Of a stretch of 64,000 nucleotides of DNA, positions 35,801 through 46,494 are shown piece by piece. How positions within the stretch are numbered: the first letter of the stretch is position 1; every line of letters starts with the position of its first letter. This DNA is from Liolophura sinensis (lineage: Eukaryota; Mollusca; Polyplacophora; Chitonida; Chitonidae), in NCBI RefSeq assembly GCF_032854445.1, contig NC_088295.1, forward strand, positions 13,503,385 through 13,567,384, read 5' to 3'. Below the pieces are notes generated by a model, which was given only the letters and a program-made list of their open reading frames with translations, did no database searches and was not told the origin of the DNA. The translations under genes were made by a program, and so were the position numbers.

Positions 35801-38800
35801 CAACAGTGGACACCACACTCTGGCTTTCTTTTTCATCTTCACAACAGTGGGTACCATACTCTAGCTTTCTTCTTCATCTTCAGTAGTTTGGACCCATATC
35901 AATGTTTTGTGTGCGTGAATGTATACATTAGATCAAACATATTAATTGATTTTAATACTAAATTTTGTTTTACTGCTTCTCAAATCAAGGATGTAAAACA
36001 TATAGCACAGTGTACTTGTTCTCAGATGAAGGTTTGTGATAATATAATGTATGTAGCATCATTTCTTCTTCTGTGAAGGAAATGCCATAATAGTTTCCTT
36101 GCAAGTTATTTTTCCAATTGGCACACAATGTATCATTCAAAACTTAATCGAAAAATGGTGTCATAATCTCACTTTTTCCAGTTGTCTTATGACAAGAGGT
36201 TGTAATATCAGAGCTGTTTTGTTTCAGAATTACAATGCCGCCCCTAAGCCATTCACCCCAGGGGGAGGCAGTGCAGTGGATAACTTGAGTGGACGCCTCA
36301 CTCAGGGACTATCCCTCAACAGGTAACCTATCAGGTGTCTGGTAGGGGCTCATTAAGCCTCAACCTTCTTCACTGTTATACTGCTCAATTGTGTCAGTGA
36401 ACTGACTCCATACAAGTGATATCTCTCCTTTATTATGGTGTCTTCTGAGGAGTTAAGTTAGAAAACAGTTAATTTGACCCCACAGCCACCAAAATTTCTG
36501 TAGAGCACATAACATAGCATGTTACCTGGATTGTGCAGAGCGTGATATTTACAGGATTTAGAAAAAGTCCTTGTGCCTTGTTTTCTATAAAGAGTATGTG
36601 AGAGACTTTCTGTCTGACATCTTTTATACATATTCTGTTTATATTCTGATGCGATACTATCTGTGCATCTTACCAAAAATTGTGCTAGTTTACATCAGTG
36701 CCTGGTGTATCATACTTATGTCAGCTTGCTATGATACTCACCTGGATTCCTAAGAGCGACACCTATATTCTATAGATGATAAAAGTATTATAACTCTAAT
36801 TCAGAATATCACCTGTAATTTGTCAATTCATTGCCACAGATTCTGTCATACTCCATCTGCATTTTACCTGTTTATTTTGGTTTGGCATATATATGTATGT
36901 TTATAGAGGATTTGAGCATGAGAATCATTCAGCTTGGTAGAGTCGATTAAGCGTGTGTTTGCATTCGCACTTCTGCATTGCGCATTTGTGTTTGTGACAC
37001 AGCCTGTTGATTGATGCTGACAACCATTTGACTTGTGATTGTTTATCTTATCATAATTTAGGTTTGTTTGCAGTTTGTTTTGGTCTGGTGGCTGTTTGGG
37101 TTTATGCTATCCCTGACCGGCTATGGACAGACACCACGAGGTAGTGAAGAGTCTGACCAAAGCATCATGAAGCTATCAAACACCATAACATTGTACATGA
37201 AGTACAGCCTCAACTTCAGGAATGTGATGTATCCAAATTGTAATCATTGATAGCACAATCAAACTGTATTGAAGTTAAAATATAATTAAAATATGAATTC
37301 TGGGCTGTACTGTATGTATTGACTCGCTCTGGACTACAGATAGTCTGGGTTTTGGTGTACGACATTTCCACTGCTCTTGGACTACAGATAGTGTAGATTG
37401 TAGTATATGTATTGACTGAACAACAAATGGTCTAGGTTTTAGTCTACTACATTCCCACTGGTCCTGGACTACAGGTAGTCTGGGCTGTAGTGTATGTATT
37501 CACTGGCTCTAGACTACAGATAGTCTAGGTTTTGCTGTACTACATTTCCACTGCTCCCGGACTTTGATCATCAGAGCTATAGTGTAAATTTCCCATTGAC
37601 AGTCCCCTCCAGTCTCAGATCAACTCCTCCCTATCCACCTCTAACACAGTCTCCCAGTCCCCAAAACCTAAATACCAGGCCACCTATGACAAGTACGCTG
37701 ACCTGGATGATGAGAGGGACAGCTCCCAGCCCCAGGGGAAATCCTTTAAACGTCTCCAGGGGCTCATGGAAAGCGGAGAAGGTAGGACTGATAGATTTCA
37801 TCACCAAACACACAAATATTCACATTGTTTTCAAGCTCTGTTCATTCTTTAGAAACTTACACAATCATGAAAATTTTTCACATAACTCAACCCATGTTAT
37901 TGTTACCCTTCCTGTAAAGGTTTATTATTATTTTTTTTTTAGAAAATAGTTGTGAAAAATCTTTGTACCATATATACGAATTCAAAGGTATTTCATACGC
38001 ACAGTCATAAGTAATATTTAAACTCTGCAGAGTTCCAAAGTAAGCCTGTGAGAACTGGCTCAGACACTATAGCACACAGAAGTGTACATGCAGCTAAGAT
38101 ATATAGGCTGTTTATATTTTATACTATTTCAGGTTCACTGTCATACATGTAGCTCACAATTCACTTGCCCTTTAGTTGATGTGAATACAGTGTGTTTTAT
38201 TGGTAGTGTTTATTACTTTCTTCCTACTTTGCATGGTTTGAAGTGTGTACATTTTTGGCCTTGTATGATTTGGTTGTTTTTCCTAACTACAGAGATCCTT
38301 TTAGTTGTGTTCCCACTTTTTTTATCGGACACAGTTGGAATTTTATCAGACCATTTTGATTCATTCCAAATTGTTATTTTGATAAATTTGTGTCCACAGT
38401 AACTCACAATTTTGCAGAATTATCCCTGTATTTCAGGTGGAAAAATAAAGTTATATTTCTCTCTTTCTACAACTTCAGTACCAGTATATATAGTATAAAA
38501 GATTCACTGAAACACAGAGTTTGAATGGCTTACACTGTGAGGACTGTCACTAAAACTTTGTGGTGTGGTGTTTCATTTCCAGCCCCAAGCTCTGCCCTTC
38601 GACCCATTCCCAAATCGTCAAGTTCGTCTGTTCAGAACCGTGGACTCTCGAAGTCCCCAGAGACGGTGAAAGCCGTCATGAACTCTCAGTACAACACACC
38701 CATTGGGCTCTACTCGGGGGCTAATGTTATAACAACCTTCAAAGGGCAGGCTAAGGCCTTAACAGGGGAGGATGTATACATTCCTGGGTAAAGGCTCTTT

Positions 38801-41800
38801 TCATGTTAAGACATGCTAATAAATGTTGGTTATACTTCAAATGTTCATCAGGGGTTAAGGACTGTTCCCTGTACTCACTCATTTACATTAAAACCTCTCA
38901 GCACAAAGTATTTTGGATGTAGTTTTATTGGACTGCATATAAATTGGTCTTCTAGTAGACTAAGAAGCAGAGAAGTCCTTTGCTCTTTTTGATACATTTA
39001 TGTACCTTTCTTCATATCATCTCGAATTTTGTTTATGTTATATGAATGTACAATGTGTTATGTTCCATTAATCTGTCATTCCATATGCCTTGAGCATCAG
39101 TTTTCCAGATAGTGAGTTACACTAATACATATATATGTGTGTATGTATGCTACATGTTACATTGTTGCAATAATTGCAAGTACCTGGTTTTGCTGTGGCA
39201 TGAGTGCATGATTTGAGAATTTTTATTCACATGTAGGGGTGACGAGAAAGCATCATCGAACATCAACAAGAATTCGTCCAATGGTAATGTAGAGGATATG
39301 GATGAGTTTGGGCGGAAAAAGTACCATCCATCAGAGACTTTTCGAATGGTTCAGGAGCAGGAGTCAGGGCATGTGGCACAGGAGCCTGACACACAGGGAC
39401 GCTCTAAGGCCTTCAAACTACTGGAGCAAAAATTAGAGGGGTAGGATGATGGGTTGCCTGTGGGTATGATGAGTGGGGATGGATAGCGAGAAATATTGGA
39501 CAAGCTGGTTGTTAGGTGGAATAGGCTATATCTAGAAATCCAGTTAGCGTGAGGATAGGTAGGGAGAAGTATTGGACAAGCTGGTTGTTAGGTGTCATAG
39601 GCTATACCTAGAAATCCAGTTAGCGTAGGGATGGGTAGGGAGAAGTATTGGACAAGCTGGTTGTTAGGTGCAATAGGCTATGCCTAGAAATCCAGTTAGT
39701 GTGGGGATGGGTAGGGAGAAGTATTGGACAAGCTGGTTGTTAGGTGCAATAGGCTATATCTAGAAATCCAGTTAGCGTAGGGATGGGTAGGGAGAAGTAT
39801 TGGACAAGCTGGTTGTTAGGTGTCATAGGCTATACCTAGAAATCCAGTTAGCGTAGGGATGGGTAGGGAGAAGTATTGGACAAGCTGGTTGTTAGGTGCA
39901 ATAGGCTATGCCTAGAAATCCAGTTAGTGTGGGGATGGGTAGGGAGAAGTATTGGACAAGCTGGTTGTTGGGTGCAATAGGCTATATCTAGAAATCCAGT
40001 TAGCGTAGGGATGGGTAGGGAGAAGTATTGGACAAGCTGGTTGTTAGGTGCAATAGGCTATACCTAGAAATCCAGTTAGTGTGGGGATAGGTAGGGCGAA
40101 GTATTGAACAAGCTGGTTGTTAGGTGCAATAGGCTATACCTAGAAATCCAGTTAGCGTGAGGATGGGTAGGGAGAAATATTGGACAAGCTGGTTGTTAGG
40201 TGCAATAGGCTATACCTAGAAATCCAGTTAGTGTGGGGATAGGTAGGGAGAAGTATTGAACAAGCTGGTTGTTAGGTGCAATAGGCTATACCTAGAAATC
40301 CAGTTAGTGTGGGGATAGGTAGGGAGAAGTATTGAACAAGCTGGTTGTTAGGTGTAATAGGCTATACCTAGAAATCCAGTTAGTGTGGGGATGGGTAGGG
40401 AAAAGTATTGGACAAGCTGGTTGTTAGGTGAAATAGGCTATACCTAGAAATCCAGTTAGTGTAGGGATGGGTAGGGAGAAGTATTGGACAAGCTGGTTGT
40501 TAGATGTAATAGGCTATACCTAGAAGTTCTTGTAGTCCACTTCCTCTTGAGTTTACTCAAGGAGCATTGATACTAAGCATGCAAACACTGTTCAGCATGA
40601 GAAGCACTTATACTTGTCTTGATGGGAAACACGGATGCACTCTGACCGGATGGCCAGTTGATGGGCTTTGGAAAATGTGATGCACATTATAATACATGTC
40701 AGTTCAAAAAATATTTTCATATTTAATCCATCTTTACTGATTGTGACAAACATCGGGAAGCTTCAAGACAAAAGTCCAGAGAGAACCTTTAGAGCACTGT
40801 ATCTGTTTTAATCACATTTTATGCTTATTTTTTTCTCTGATTTATTTTTGTAGAAATAATCCACCACCTCCGCCAGCACCTGGTAAGCATGCTCAATATT
40901 TCTTGAAATATTATATTTTCTTTTTCCTTCAGTATTGTGGATCCTAGCAGATATCAGAAAAGAATTCTTCACTGATTAGCTCTTAACTCTTAAATAGTTC
41001 TTGCATGAATGTAATATGAAATATTCCATCTCCTCTATGCATTTTACGCACAGGGCCAGTCTAAGTTTGCTGAATTATCTTCCCTTATGTTGAAGGCCCT
41101 CAACCACCATGGGCTCAGTCCAAATCCACCCCAGCTCCATCCAGCAACAGAGGATGGCAACCCTCATCTGCCATGAAATCAGGTGCAGCCCAATCCTCAG
41201 GGCAGGGGCCAATGAGGGGAAGGAAGGGAGACGCTGTCACCAATCCTGGACAAGTTGGTAGACAGCCAATCTGTTCGTCTTGTGGAGGGCCTGTTAGGTA
41301 AGGGAGCTCACTGTGCTCAAGTGTGACCCCCTTTTTGTTAATTTTTTCTGTTTTCAGTCCTGATAGACAATTGACATGTTAGGAGTCAATAATTATTTTC
41401 TGTATGCAAATATTATTTTTTCTTTACACATTGGATACTGATATTGTTAATTTCTTTCACACAATGAGGAGTGCTGGCTCGCTTGGCCAAAACCTCTGAC
41501 CAATTAGGTCACTCAGTGTGGATCACCTGTGGCTTAAAGTTGAAAGGTTTATGAGGCATTTAGCAAAGGGCAGTAGTTTAATTTGGGTGGACCAGTTTCC
41601 TCCACCCACGAACCTGATGGCTGCTGTATAGAAAAAAAACTGGTTGAGTACTGCATCCAATACCAATCAAAAATATTTAGATAAACAAACTCGGACCTTG
41701 ACATTTTTCATCCTCCTCACTTCCATTGAATACATTAGTATTTCTTCAGGTTGTGCATTTAATCTATTACATCTTGTTGTCCTTATGTGAGTGAGTAAAT

Positions 41801-43465
41801 TGAAAATGAACAGATAGTAGCAATCATTTATGAGTGAATAAGAGCTTAAATCTGAAAATAACATACGAAGTGTGAGTATGCTAACATTAAGCAGATGTAT
41901 AACCTTTGAATAACTGTTGCAGAGGCCCATTTGTTATGGCGATGGGGAAAACCTGGTGCCCTGATCATTTTGTCTGTGCCAACCCGCAGTGCGGGGTGAA
42001 GTTAATTGACATTGGCTTTGTAGAGGAGGGAGGTTTTCTGTACTGTGAGCGTGACTATGCCCAGCACTTTGCCCCTCACTGCAAGAAGTGCAGTGCTGCC
42101 ATCATTGGGGTAAGTTTGGGGTAGCCTTTCTGCTGTTTCCTCTGAACTGTTGCTCAAGAATACCATGTACTGAATATAAAGCACTGAGAGGTTAGAACAA
42201 CGAAACACGACTTGTTGGTCCAGTGTCAGTATGATAGTTTATTGTCTTCAGCATGATGATGATACTCTAGTGGCAGCAGCATTGCAGTGGCATGGAAGTG
42301 CCCTGCCATAGTATATACATGTGCTCAGGAAGGAAGGAGAGAAATGGGGAAGGGGGGATATTTCTGTTGTTGTAACAATTCATGCCATGACTGCTGTGTC
42401 ATGCCCTTAACTGGTAATTGAGTGTTTGACACATTACTTGCATGCGTGTTGTAGGAGTGCGTGAATGCCCTGGGTGGCCAGTGGCACCCTGGCTGTTTTG
42501 TGTGTCACCACTGTAAGAAGCCTATTGGGGGTAACACCTTTCACCAGGAGGATGGCAAGCCTTATTGTGAAGATGGTCAGTCTTTTACACGTCAATGATC
42601 GTAATTTTTTGCTAGAGTAGGAACTGACAAGAATATTTTGTCTAATTACGAAGCCTGCCCAAGATGGTTTGAGTTCATATCAGGCTACATCAGTGTTGTT
42701 TCCACCTTTATCAGAGGTATGTGCAGGTTAACCATCTGGAATTGTGTTTATGGTAGGACCTATATGTACGTATACACTTGGAAGCATAGGATACTGTATT
42801 TTGGTATAACTGCTATGGAACTATTAAGACATCCATTGTACATACCCGTAAATGGAAACAAAAAGTGTAGATGTGACTGCATTTGTTTTCACTTTGTATT
42901 GCTGTGGGAAGGAAATTTTTCAAGGAGCATGGGTCTAAGGGTAGCATTGCTGGAAAAGAGTTTCCTGTGAAATTTGATGTTATGTTTCAGATTGGAATCG
43001 CATGTTCCAGACCATGTGCTATGGCTGTGACTTCCCTATTGAGCCTGGCGATCGCTGGGTAGAGGCCATGAACAAGAACTGGCATGCCGAGTGCTTTAAC
43101 TGCCAGGTAAGGAATGGACAGTTGAGTATTTCACAGGCAAGCATTGCTGCCAACAGTGTTGATCATAACGTGTAGCAGACAGCAGATTGCATTACTGTAC
43201 TGTGAAACATTTATGCATTAATTTTACTATCCATCATGATATATATGCAAAGATTACTGAGTTTATGTGTGTGTTAAAGTTTGACTATCTCTGTCCATTG
43301 CTAGTTAATAATGTGAAAGATGACATGGAGTGAAATGCTGAATTTTATAAAGGGTTTTCAGTGACTGGTGATATTTGTTTATAGCACTGCCAGGTGAACC
43401 TCGAGGGTCAGCCATTCTTCCCCAAGGGAGGTAAACCATTTTGTAAGAAGCACATGCGTCCCTAA
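21716..43465 (+). CDS. LDB3: Enigma/ZASP-type PDZ-LIM protein (PDZ, ZM, three LIM domains), 591 residues
   Basis: Thirteen coding exons: 21716-21826, 29530-29681, 34894-34987, 36228-36322, 37603-37781, 38583-38787, 39237-39440, 40854-40882, 41096-41297, 41923-42109, 42455-42575, 42991-43106, 43385-43465. Every junction is GT-AG and in phase (1776 bases with stop). PDZ at residues 1-88 with carboxylate-binding loop PWGF; linkers 89-243; ZM about 244-270 (SQYNTPIGLY); proline-rich stretch 348-361; LIM domains from C416, C477 and C536; ends KKHMRP. The order matches vertebrate LDB3/ZASP and the C-terminal half of insect Zasp52. Known family role: scaffold at Z-discs and integrin/actin junctions, binding alpha-actinin and kinases. 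The ALP-like paralogue lies 15 kb upstream on the same strand, and BMPR1 converges from downstream. The start is chosen because MSVLNLEAKLERVDPSTPWGF aligns with the conserved PDZ start and has ACCATGT context. Confidence 0.95.
22990..23160 (+). mobile_element. SINE family A, truncated copy
   Basis: Starts GGCTTCCTCTCAGGGTGTAAG and matches the SINE body through GAGTACGGCGTAAAACACC, with an AAATAAATAAAT tail. The tRNA-like head is missing. Confidence 0.88.
26897..27608. repeat. 18-bp minisatellite interrupted by a SINE fragment
   Basis: Units such as CATGTGCATTATACACAC repeat from about 26897 to 27365 and again from about 27525 to 27608. Since 18 is divisible by 3, long His/Met-rich frames are open on both strands and are array artefacts. 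Confidence 0.92.
27367..27523 (+). mobile_element. SINE family A fragment inside the 18-bp array
   Basis: Matches the SINE from CCAGCTCATGCTGGC to its tail, but the end is shortened (GTGAAATCAAATACCAATCAA). The flanks are TATACATCATG and TATACACATCATG, a near target-site duplication made of array sequence. Confidence 0.85.
29530..29681 (+). CDS. LDB3: Enigma-like gene exon 2: rest of PDZ
   Basis: Acceptor CATTGTAG, donor GTAAAT. VNPGSLAAKCGLQVGDIILK and the HKEAQDMI helix complete the PDZ fold and end LLLQR. Confidence 0.95.
30420..30790. repeat. Diverged short tandem repeat, TTGAATACCCATTG-like
   Basis: Words like GTTGAATACCCAGT, TTGAGTACCCATTGTTTCAG and GTTGAATACCCATTC recur at irregular 20-35-base spacing, best between 30565 and 30640. 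Confidence 0.55.
30909..31186 (-). mobile_element. SINE family A, full-length copy
   Basis: Nearly identical to the copy at 20005-20282, including both polymerase III boxes and tail. A perfect 13-bp duplication, TATACCAGTATTA, flanks it at 30896-30908 and 31187-31199. Confidence 0.94.
32809..32848. repeat. TG microsatellite
   Basis: About 20 uninterrupted TG units in the second intron of the Enigma-like gene. Confidence 0.95.
33556..33990. repeat. 30-bp minisatellite (CCACCAACCACCACATCCAC unit)
   Basis: About 14 copies of a 30-31-base purine/pyrimidine-biased unit (CCACCAACCACCACATCCAC followed by CACCCATAAG), decaying toward the 3' side to about 34230. The minus-strand Gly/Trp/Val-rich reading frames are by-products. 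Confidence 0.92.
34498..34650 (+). mobile_element. SINE family A, diverged truncated copy
   Basis: GTGGGAAGGTCTGC...GGGCTCTGCCTGGGTTCCC...GGCCGCCATCATACAGGTGAAATATTTTTC with the tail AAACACTAATCAAATAATAA. More diverged than the full-length copies. Confidence 0.8.
34894..34987 (+). CDS. LDB3: Enigma-like gene exon 3: linker
   Basis: Acceptor TTTTACAG, donor GTCCGT. Gln/Tyr-rich linker (GGQQAPATYEKFNAP). In frame with both neighbours; its start phase equals that of the ALP-like exon at 1096. Confidence 0.85.
35387..35545 (+). mobile_element. SINE family A, internally shortened copy
   Basis: A short head (AGGCGCTGTGGCCGAGGGGG) is followed by the body and a tail with TTGAGTATGCCGTTGAACACC. Much of the middle of the head is missing. 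It lies in the intron 34988-36227. Confidence 0.75.
36228..36322 (+). CDS. LDB3: Enigma-like gene exon 4: linker
   Basis: Acceptor TTTCAG, donor GTAACC. Encodes NYNAAPKPFTPGGG and SGRLTQGLSLN. The length of 95 bases keeps the phase. Confidence 0.85.
37293..37575. repeat. Short diverged tandem repeat around GGACTACAGATAGTCTGG
   Basis: About four to five copies of a unit of roughly 50-60 bases: CTCTGGACTACAGATAGTCT, then GGTTTT and TACATTTCCACTG. It stops just before the acceptor of exon 37603. Confidence 0.75.
37603..37781 (+). CDS. LDB3: Enigma-like gene exon 5: linker with SFKRLQ motif
   Basis: Acceptor TTGACAG, donor GTAGGA. Ser-rich linker, then KYADLDDERD and a helical KSFKRLQGLMESGE stretch. 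Confidence 0.88.
38583..38787 (+). CDS. LDB3: Enigma-like gene exon 6: ZM motif
   Basis: Acceptor TTTCCAG, donor GTAAAG. NSQYNTPIGLYSGANV is the ZASP motif. It ends on GG|G as in the ALP-like ZM exon. Confidence 0.93.
39237..39440 (+). CDS. LDB3: Enigma-like gene exon 7: linker with repeated helical motifs
   Basis: Acceptor CATGTAG, donor GTAGGA. Contains SETFRMVQEQE and SKAFKLLEQKLE. The donor is immediately followed by the 76-bp tandem array. Confidence 0.88.
39441..40528. repeat. 76-bp minisatellite, about 14 copies, starting at a splice donor
   Basis: The anchor GGACAAGCTGGTTGTTAGG recurs every 76 bases from 39498 to about 40486. The copies differ by a few bases. The array starts immediately after the donor of exon 7 and fills most of the intron before the microexon. 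Each unit contains a donor-like GGGTAGGG. Confidence 0.95.
40854..40882 (+). CDS. LDB3: Enigma-like gene exon 8: 29-base proline microexon
   Basis: Acceptor TTTTTGTAG, donor GTAAGC. Encodes NNPPPPPAP with split glycine codons on both sides. Including it is needed to keep the frame between exons 7 and 9. Confidence 0.8.
41096..41297 (+). CDS. LDB3: Enigma-like gene exon 9: linker and start of first LIM
   Basis: Acceptor TTGAAG, donor GTAAGG. Encodes PQPPWAQSKS, a Gly/Ser/Arg linker and CSSCGGPV, the first zinc pair of LIM 1. Confidence 0.9.
41549..41680 (+). mobile_element. Old SINE family A-like fragment
   Basis: GTTTCCTCCACCCACGAACC, a GGCTGCTGTATAG stretch and GAGTACTGCATCCAATACCAATCAAAAATA resemble the SINE body and tail. 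Strongly diverged. Confidence 0.5.
41923..42109 (+). CDS. LDB3: Enigma-like gene exon 10: LIM 1 and start of LIM 2
   Basis: Acceptor TTGCAG, donor GTAAGT. LIM 1 has the unusual second half WCPDHFVCANPQC; LIM 2 starts CKKC. Confidence 0.95.
42455..42575 (+). CDS. LDB3: Enigma-like gene exon 11: LIM 2
   Basis: Acceptor TTGTAG, donor GTCAGT. WHPGCFVCHHCKKPIGG and YCEDD supply the remaining ligands of LIM 2. Confidence 0.95.
42991..43106 (+). CDS. LDB3: Enigma-like gene exon 12: LIM 3
   Basis: Acceptor GTTTCAG, donor GTAAGG. CYGCDFPIEPGDRWVEA and WHAECFNCQ are typical of the last Enigma LIM domain. Confidence 0.95.
43385..43465 (+). CDS. LDB3: Enigma-like gene exon 13: end of LIM 3 and stop
   Basis: Acceptor TTTATAG. 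HCQVNLEGQPFFPKGGKPFC completes LIM 3; the protein ends KKHMRP at TAA 43463-43465. Confidence 0.95.
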   Translation, partial: HCQVNLEGQPFFPKGGKPFCKKHMRP

Positions 43466-43844
43466 ACTGAGGATGATAGAGGGGAGTGAATCTCTGTGGT
43501 TGGGCCGTTAAGAGGATCAGAGGCTCAAAAGTGCATCTGTTTGACATCAAGGAAATGACCTGTCCTCTAAGTCACCACAAAGCCCATGAGTCCTGGTTAT
43601 CCTGTGGCTGCATTTAGTTTCGGGAGGCTGATGCCCCTGCTGTGATTTTCGTGTACTTATAGTTTGGATTTGTGATTTAGTCGTCTGTTTGCGCTTCTCT
43701 ATTGCTATAGGTCTGGTAGCTTGGGCCATAGGGCCTTTTTTTTGGTACCCTTACCTTGGGTTTTTATAGACATTGTACTTAAGCTTGATGCTTTGTAAAA
43801 GATCTAATGTATTTTAAGATATAACATACATAACTCAAAATAAT

Positions 43845-43850
43845 AATAAA
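43845..43850 (+). terminator. Candidate polyadenylation signal of the Enigma-like gene
   Basis: AATAAA 380 bases after the stop codon. An ATTAAA near 44646 followed by T-rich sequence is an alternative. Confidence 0.45.
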
Positions 43851-45326
43851 CATGTAAATGATAACAGCATTGTTGAATATTCTTTCATATTTTCATCTTA
43901 AAAAAATACTAAATATACAGAAGAAAAGTTTTGTCTAGACATATTTGTATACTTTTATACAAAGAGCATGTGATCATTGTCTATAAATAGCAGGTGTTGT
44001 CAGGCTTTGGGCCTTAGAAATAAGTAATAAGCTGTCGTGGGCATAATTCATGACTTAAGACTGGCCATTTTGTATTCTTTTGAGATATGCTCCTCATAAT
44101 CTGATTATTTGTACAGCAGTCATGTATATGTTACTATGTATTACTTTTGTGTATTTGTGTTCATACATGTACCAAGTGTTGTCTGCTGTCAGAATCTTGA
44201 GAAGGGATTATGATTACTACATCTAGTTGTCACTGAAATATAGGCTGTCTAATGCTTAACACCTGCATTGCTTGTGGAGTCCTACCCACTGTTCAGGTTT
44301 CAAATTGTAAAGAAACAAGTTTCATAAAGTGTAAATCTTATAACTTTATAATATCCGCATGAAATACCAAAAACAGAAACAACGTTGCCACTAAGTGGCA
44401 TTCAACAGAAATGTTACCACTGATAAGTGTTCATTATTGCATTTCTACTGCCAGATGTAATATTACATCTATTGAGTGATTTACACACTAATGGAAGAGT
44501 ACTGTAATATGTTACTGTCATGTTAGGAGCAACTGTGTGTTCTGCACCTTCACTATGTTTGTACTTCTAAACTATTGATTGTTAAGTATGTGTCAGACAT
44601 GCATGTACTGTGATGTACCCTGTGCTTCCTGTTATTTGTCAAGAAAATTAAATACTGTTTTTACGTGTTTATTAAGGTGGAGGGGAGACTTCTCCAGTGA
44701 TACAAATGCATAAGGTAGGTAAACCCATGTTTACATTTAAAGAGTAACATCGGGTGATCTTGTTTTCTTGTCTTAGTGACACCATTTCACTTAGGTGTGA
44801 AGATGTGGTAAACAGAGATGACAATCAAGCCAAATGGAAAACTTCATGAAGCAAGTGAAAATGTCAACTTTATACATGTATTTGCACATTTTGAGCTATG
44901 CAACCAAAGGGCTCTTTATGATCATGATAATAATAATTACTTGTGATAAGTTGATTTATGGGGGAAAAAGAGCAAAGTTTGCCTCACAAGCTGAATAATT
45001 AGTCAGGGCATGGCCACTAAAATAATTGGTTACCTGAATGTGGCACTAAATGTGTGGTTTTGGATCAGAGACTGTCAGCATTGACTTTATGATTAATTTT
45101 AACTTGTGCAAAGGGTGTGATCTCTCAAACCATTTTTTTGTGTTTTATGATTATTGATTTTATAGAAATTTCTGCTTGTTTGTATAGTAGCATTACTATC
45201 TATTTGTGCAAATTATTTATATTAAAGGAAAGTTCAATGTGATTTCTCGTGTTGACTTCATTGTTTCTGTCCTCTGAAATATCAGATACAATTTACTTCT
45301 GGAGTTTAGTGTTGCCAGTTAACATG

Positions 45327-46070
45327 GAATAAATGAATGAATGAATGATTATGGCTTAACGCCACATTGGCAATATTTCAGCCATATCGTGTCGAAAGTG
45401 TATAGAAATGTCACTTTACTCTTGGCACTGTAGTTTCCACACCTATAACTGACAAATATACTCAAATAACTTTTCTCCATACCTTACAATGTGCCTACAA
45501 AGAATTCTAACAAGTACTTGACTGACGAAAAGAAAGCTAAAAAGTAGCTGACAACTAACGCTCTCCGATGGTCTTCAAGTGTATATATATATATATACTG
45601 TATGTCCCAGCTTTGTCAAGCAGATCTGCTTCCATTAGCCAATGAGCCCTTGTGTTAGCCATATGTTGGAAGAGTATATGCTATACACTTGCAACAAATA
45701 GGTATGTCTATGAATGTATGCTTAGGTTTTCAGGTCATGCTTAAACATTTTTATGGCACTGACGAGGAGTTAAGTGTATGAACATATACTGTTTCCTCTT
45801 GTGGCAGGGCGAATAGATGCCGCCAAAGTGCTGTCGTCACTCGCGCATCATGCCAAACACACCAGACCCGACATCCCACCCAGTCACATTATACTGTCAC
45901 TAGGCCAACCAGTCCTGTCCCTGCTCTAACCTCTCAGTGCTGTGCGCCAAACGAGGCTGCCACATGCATCCTTTTTAAAGTCTTTTTGGTATGACCCGAT
46001 GCGGATTTGATCCCAGGTCTCCTGACTTCGAGGTGGACACTAACTATTAGGCCACATAAGCGGTTCAACA
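45327..46070 (-). repeat. SINE-like repeats (tail and tRNA-like body) in minus orientation
   Basis: Starts with GAATGAATGAATGATTATGGC and a CAATATTTCAGCCATAT tail, a pattern common in mollusc-type SINEs. From about 45760 to 46065 it matches 63080-63365 (CTTGTGGCAGGG, CACCCAGTCACATTATA, GATTTGATCCCAGGTCTCC), so those segments are copies of one family. The left and right parts may be two insertions. Confidence 0.7.
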
Positions 46071-46494
46071 ACAAATAAGTGAAAGTCATCATCCACTTCT
46101 GCTGTCAAACATACCTAAGATTTAACTACACCAGTGCAAAGATATGTAAGATCCTCTTTATCACAAACTCAACTAAGATTTGGTAGCAAGGTTAACAAAG
46201 AGCTCGCCTGTAGGAGACAAATGAATGGAAAACTTCAGCTCAATTCATAAAGCCTTGGGCCATGAAACATTCCACTCGGGTTATTGTGCTTTATATGCAT
46301 GTAAAACTTCAATTCAATTTATGCACTACTTTTCCCTGTTATTGGGCGCTGAGTCTCAGGGTATGACATAAGCTATGCTAGTACTCTGTACAGGCAAGCT
46401 AAAAATCCAAAATATATCCTCATAGTAATGCATTCATCTTCATTTATGCACCCATATCAAAGAGAGTACTTTTGTAACTATACAGTATGCACAT

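Larger units (their letters stand above)
34988..38582 (+). other. Introns 3-5 of the Enigma-like gene
   Basis: Three introns (34988-36227, 36323-37602, 37782-38582). Besides the SINE at 35387 and the repeat at 37293 they hold no recognisable feature. Confidence 0.7.

Noticed and set aside
35571..35864. ORF of 97 codons in an Enigma intron
   Set aside because: No family similarity and no in-phase splice sites linking it to neighbouring exons.
27000..40528. Regular repeats resembling a CRISPR array
   Set aside because: Copies are directly adjacent without unique spacers and the DNA is animal; these are minisatellites.
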